Shown here: in pieces, positions 42,365 through 42,465 of the stretch | Layout: each line of letters starts with the position of its first letter | How positions within the stretch are numbered: position 1 is the first letter of the stretch | Source of the DNA: JBOGUF01 sp050696075 | Lineage (GTDB): Bacteria > Chloroflexota > Chloroflexia > Thermomicrobiales > UBA6265 | NCBI GenBank assembly: GCA_050696075.1 | Contig: JBOGUF010000107.1 | Coordinates: 1 to 42,465, forward strand | Direction: 5' to 3' | DNA length: 42,465 nucleotides | Position numbers and translations under genes: made by a program | Notes under the pieces: model-generated | What the model was told of the DNA's origin: nothing | What the model saw: the letters and a program-made list of their open reading frames with translations, nothing else | Database searches by the model: none

Positions 42365-42465
42365 ATGAGCGACACGACGAACAGTCAGGGTTCTGAAGCG
42401 CCGGGCGGACTGACCCGGCGGCGCCTCATCAAAGGCACGGCGGCGACGGCCGCGGGGCTCGCCGC
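42365..42465 (+). CDS. Tat-exported protein, 5' part only
   Basis: Only the first 33 codons are in the window. ATG with GGAGGC upstream. L-T-R-R-R-L-I-K-G-T-A-A-T-A-A-G-L-A is a clear twin-arginine signal. The mature protein is outside the window; a binding protein or a secreted redox enzyme would be usual. Confidence 0.65.
   Translation, partial: MSDTTNSQGSEAPGGLTRRRLIKGTAATAAGLA

Overview
The window reads as GC-rich chromosomal DNA from a free-living bacterium. The gene content (LCP cell-wall ligase, haem O synthase, CopC-CopD-cytochrome c fusion, Tat-exported solute-binding protein, Gly-rich zinc-ribbon protein, exported proteins whose mature N-termini carry E-G-T-P linkers) looks most like Chloroflexota of the Thermomicrobia/Sphaerobacter kind. 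That assignment is an inference from remembered family resemblance; no rRNA or tRNA gene was seen. Three parS-type palindromes (8.7-10.4 kb) and dnaA (16.4 kb) place the left half near the chromosomal origin, although dnaN, gyrB, parA and parB are not in the window and no clear DnaA-box cluster was found.

Layout. 0-1.9 kb: aspartoacylase-like metallohydrolase plus arginase-family protein, probably one operon. 2.0-4.3 kb: small charged protein, RNase III, PRPP synthetase. 4.4-7.6 kb: exported protein of unknown role and, on the minus strand, an LCP ligase. 8.0-10.5 kb: dCTP deaminase, nucleoside diphosphate kinase, small membrane proteins and the parS sites. 10.7-16 kb: HTH regulator, F420-type oxidoreductase, ctaB, a Phd/PIN toxin-antitoxin pair, TerC, PAP2 phosphatase. 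16.4-17.9 kb: dnaA. 17.9-18.5 kb: ParD antitoxin with a frameshifted ParE toxin. 18.6-20.1 kb: DHA2 drug exporter. 20.2-29.7 kb: carbohydrate region with a PhyH-type dioxygenase, a TIM-barrel epimerase, a fucose/arabinose isomerase-like protein and an ABC importer (binding protein and two permeases, no ATPase). 29.8-30.8 kb: two AbrB antitoxins around one frameshifted PIN toxin. 31.0-33.9 kb: cystathionine beta-synthase and a gamma-synthase/lyase, i.e. transsulfuration. 34-37.7 kb: two tiny membrane proteins, a GNAT acetyltransferase, and the CopC-CopD-cytochrome c fusion. 37.8-39.1 kb: a frameshifted nucleotidyltransferase and a UPF0175 antitoxin with a collapsed DUF3368 toxin. 39.2-42.5 kb: zinc-ribbon protein, sucC, sucD and the start of a Tat-exported protein.

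The most unusual signal is not a gene. At about ten places there are arrays of tandem 7-bp units. The unit differs between loci (GCTGACG, GAGTACC, AGTCAGG, AAGGCGG, GTGCTGA) but the period is always seven. Several arrays come as inverted pairs able to fold into long hairpins. They lie next to the dnaA promoter, in the leaders of ctaB and sucC directly before the ribosome binding site, between the ABC genes, and inside coding sequence: an in-frame hairpin in the gamma-synthase/lyase, and replaced C-termini of that enzyme and of the GNAT protein. Two further dispersed palindromic families (ends CCCCGTCATGCYGAG and GTAGGGGCGG) sit between the same genes.

A second pattern is toxin decay: of four toxin-antitoxin loci, three carry an intact antitoxin and a broken or frameshifted toxin. 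Single-base assembly errors must be excluded before that is taken as biology.
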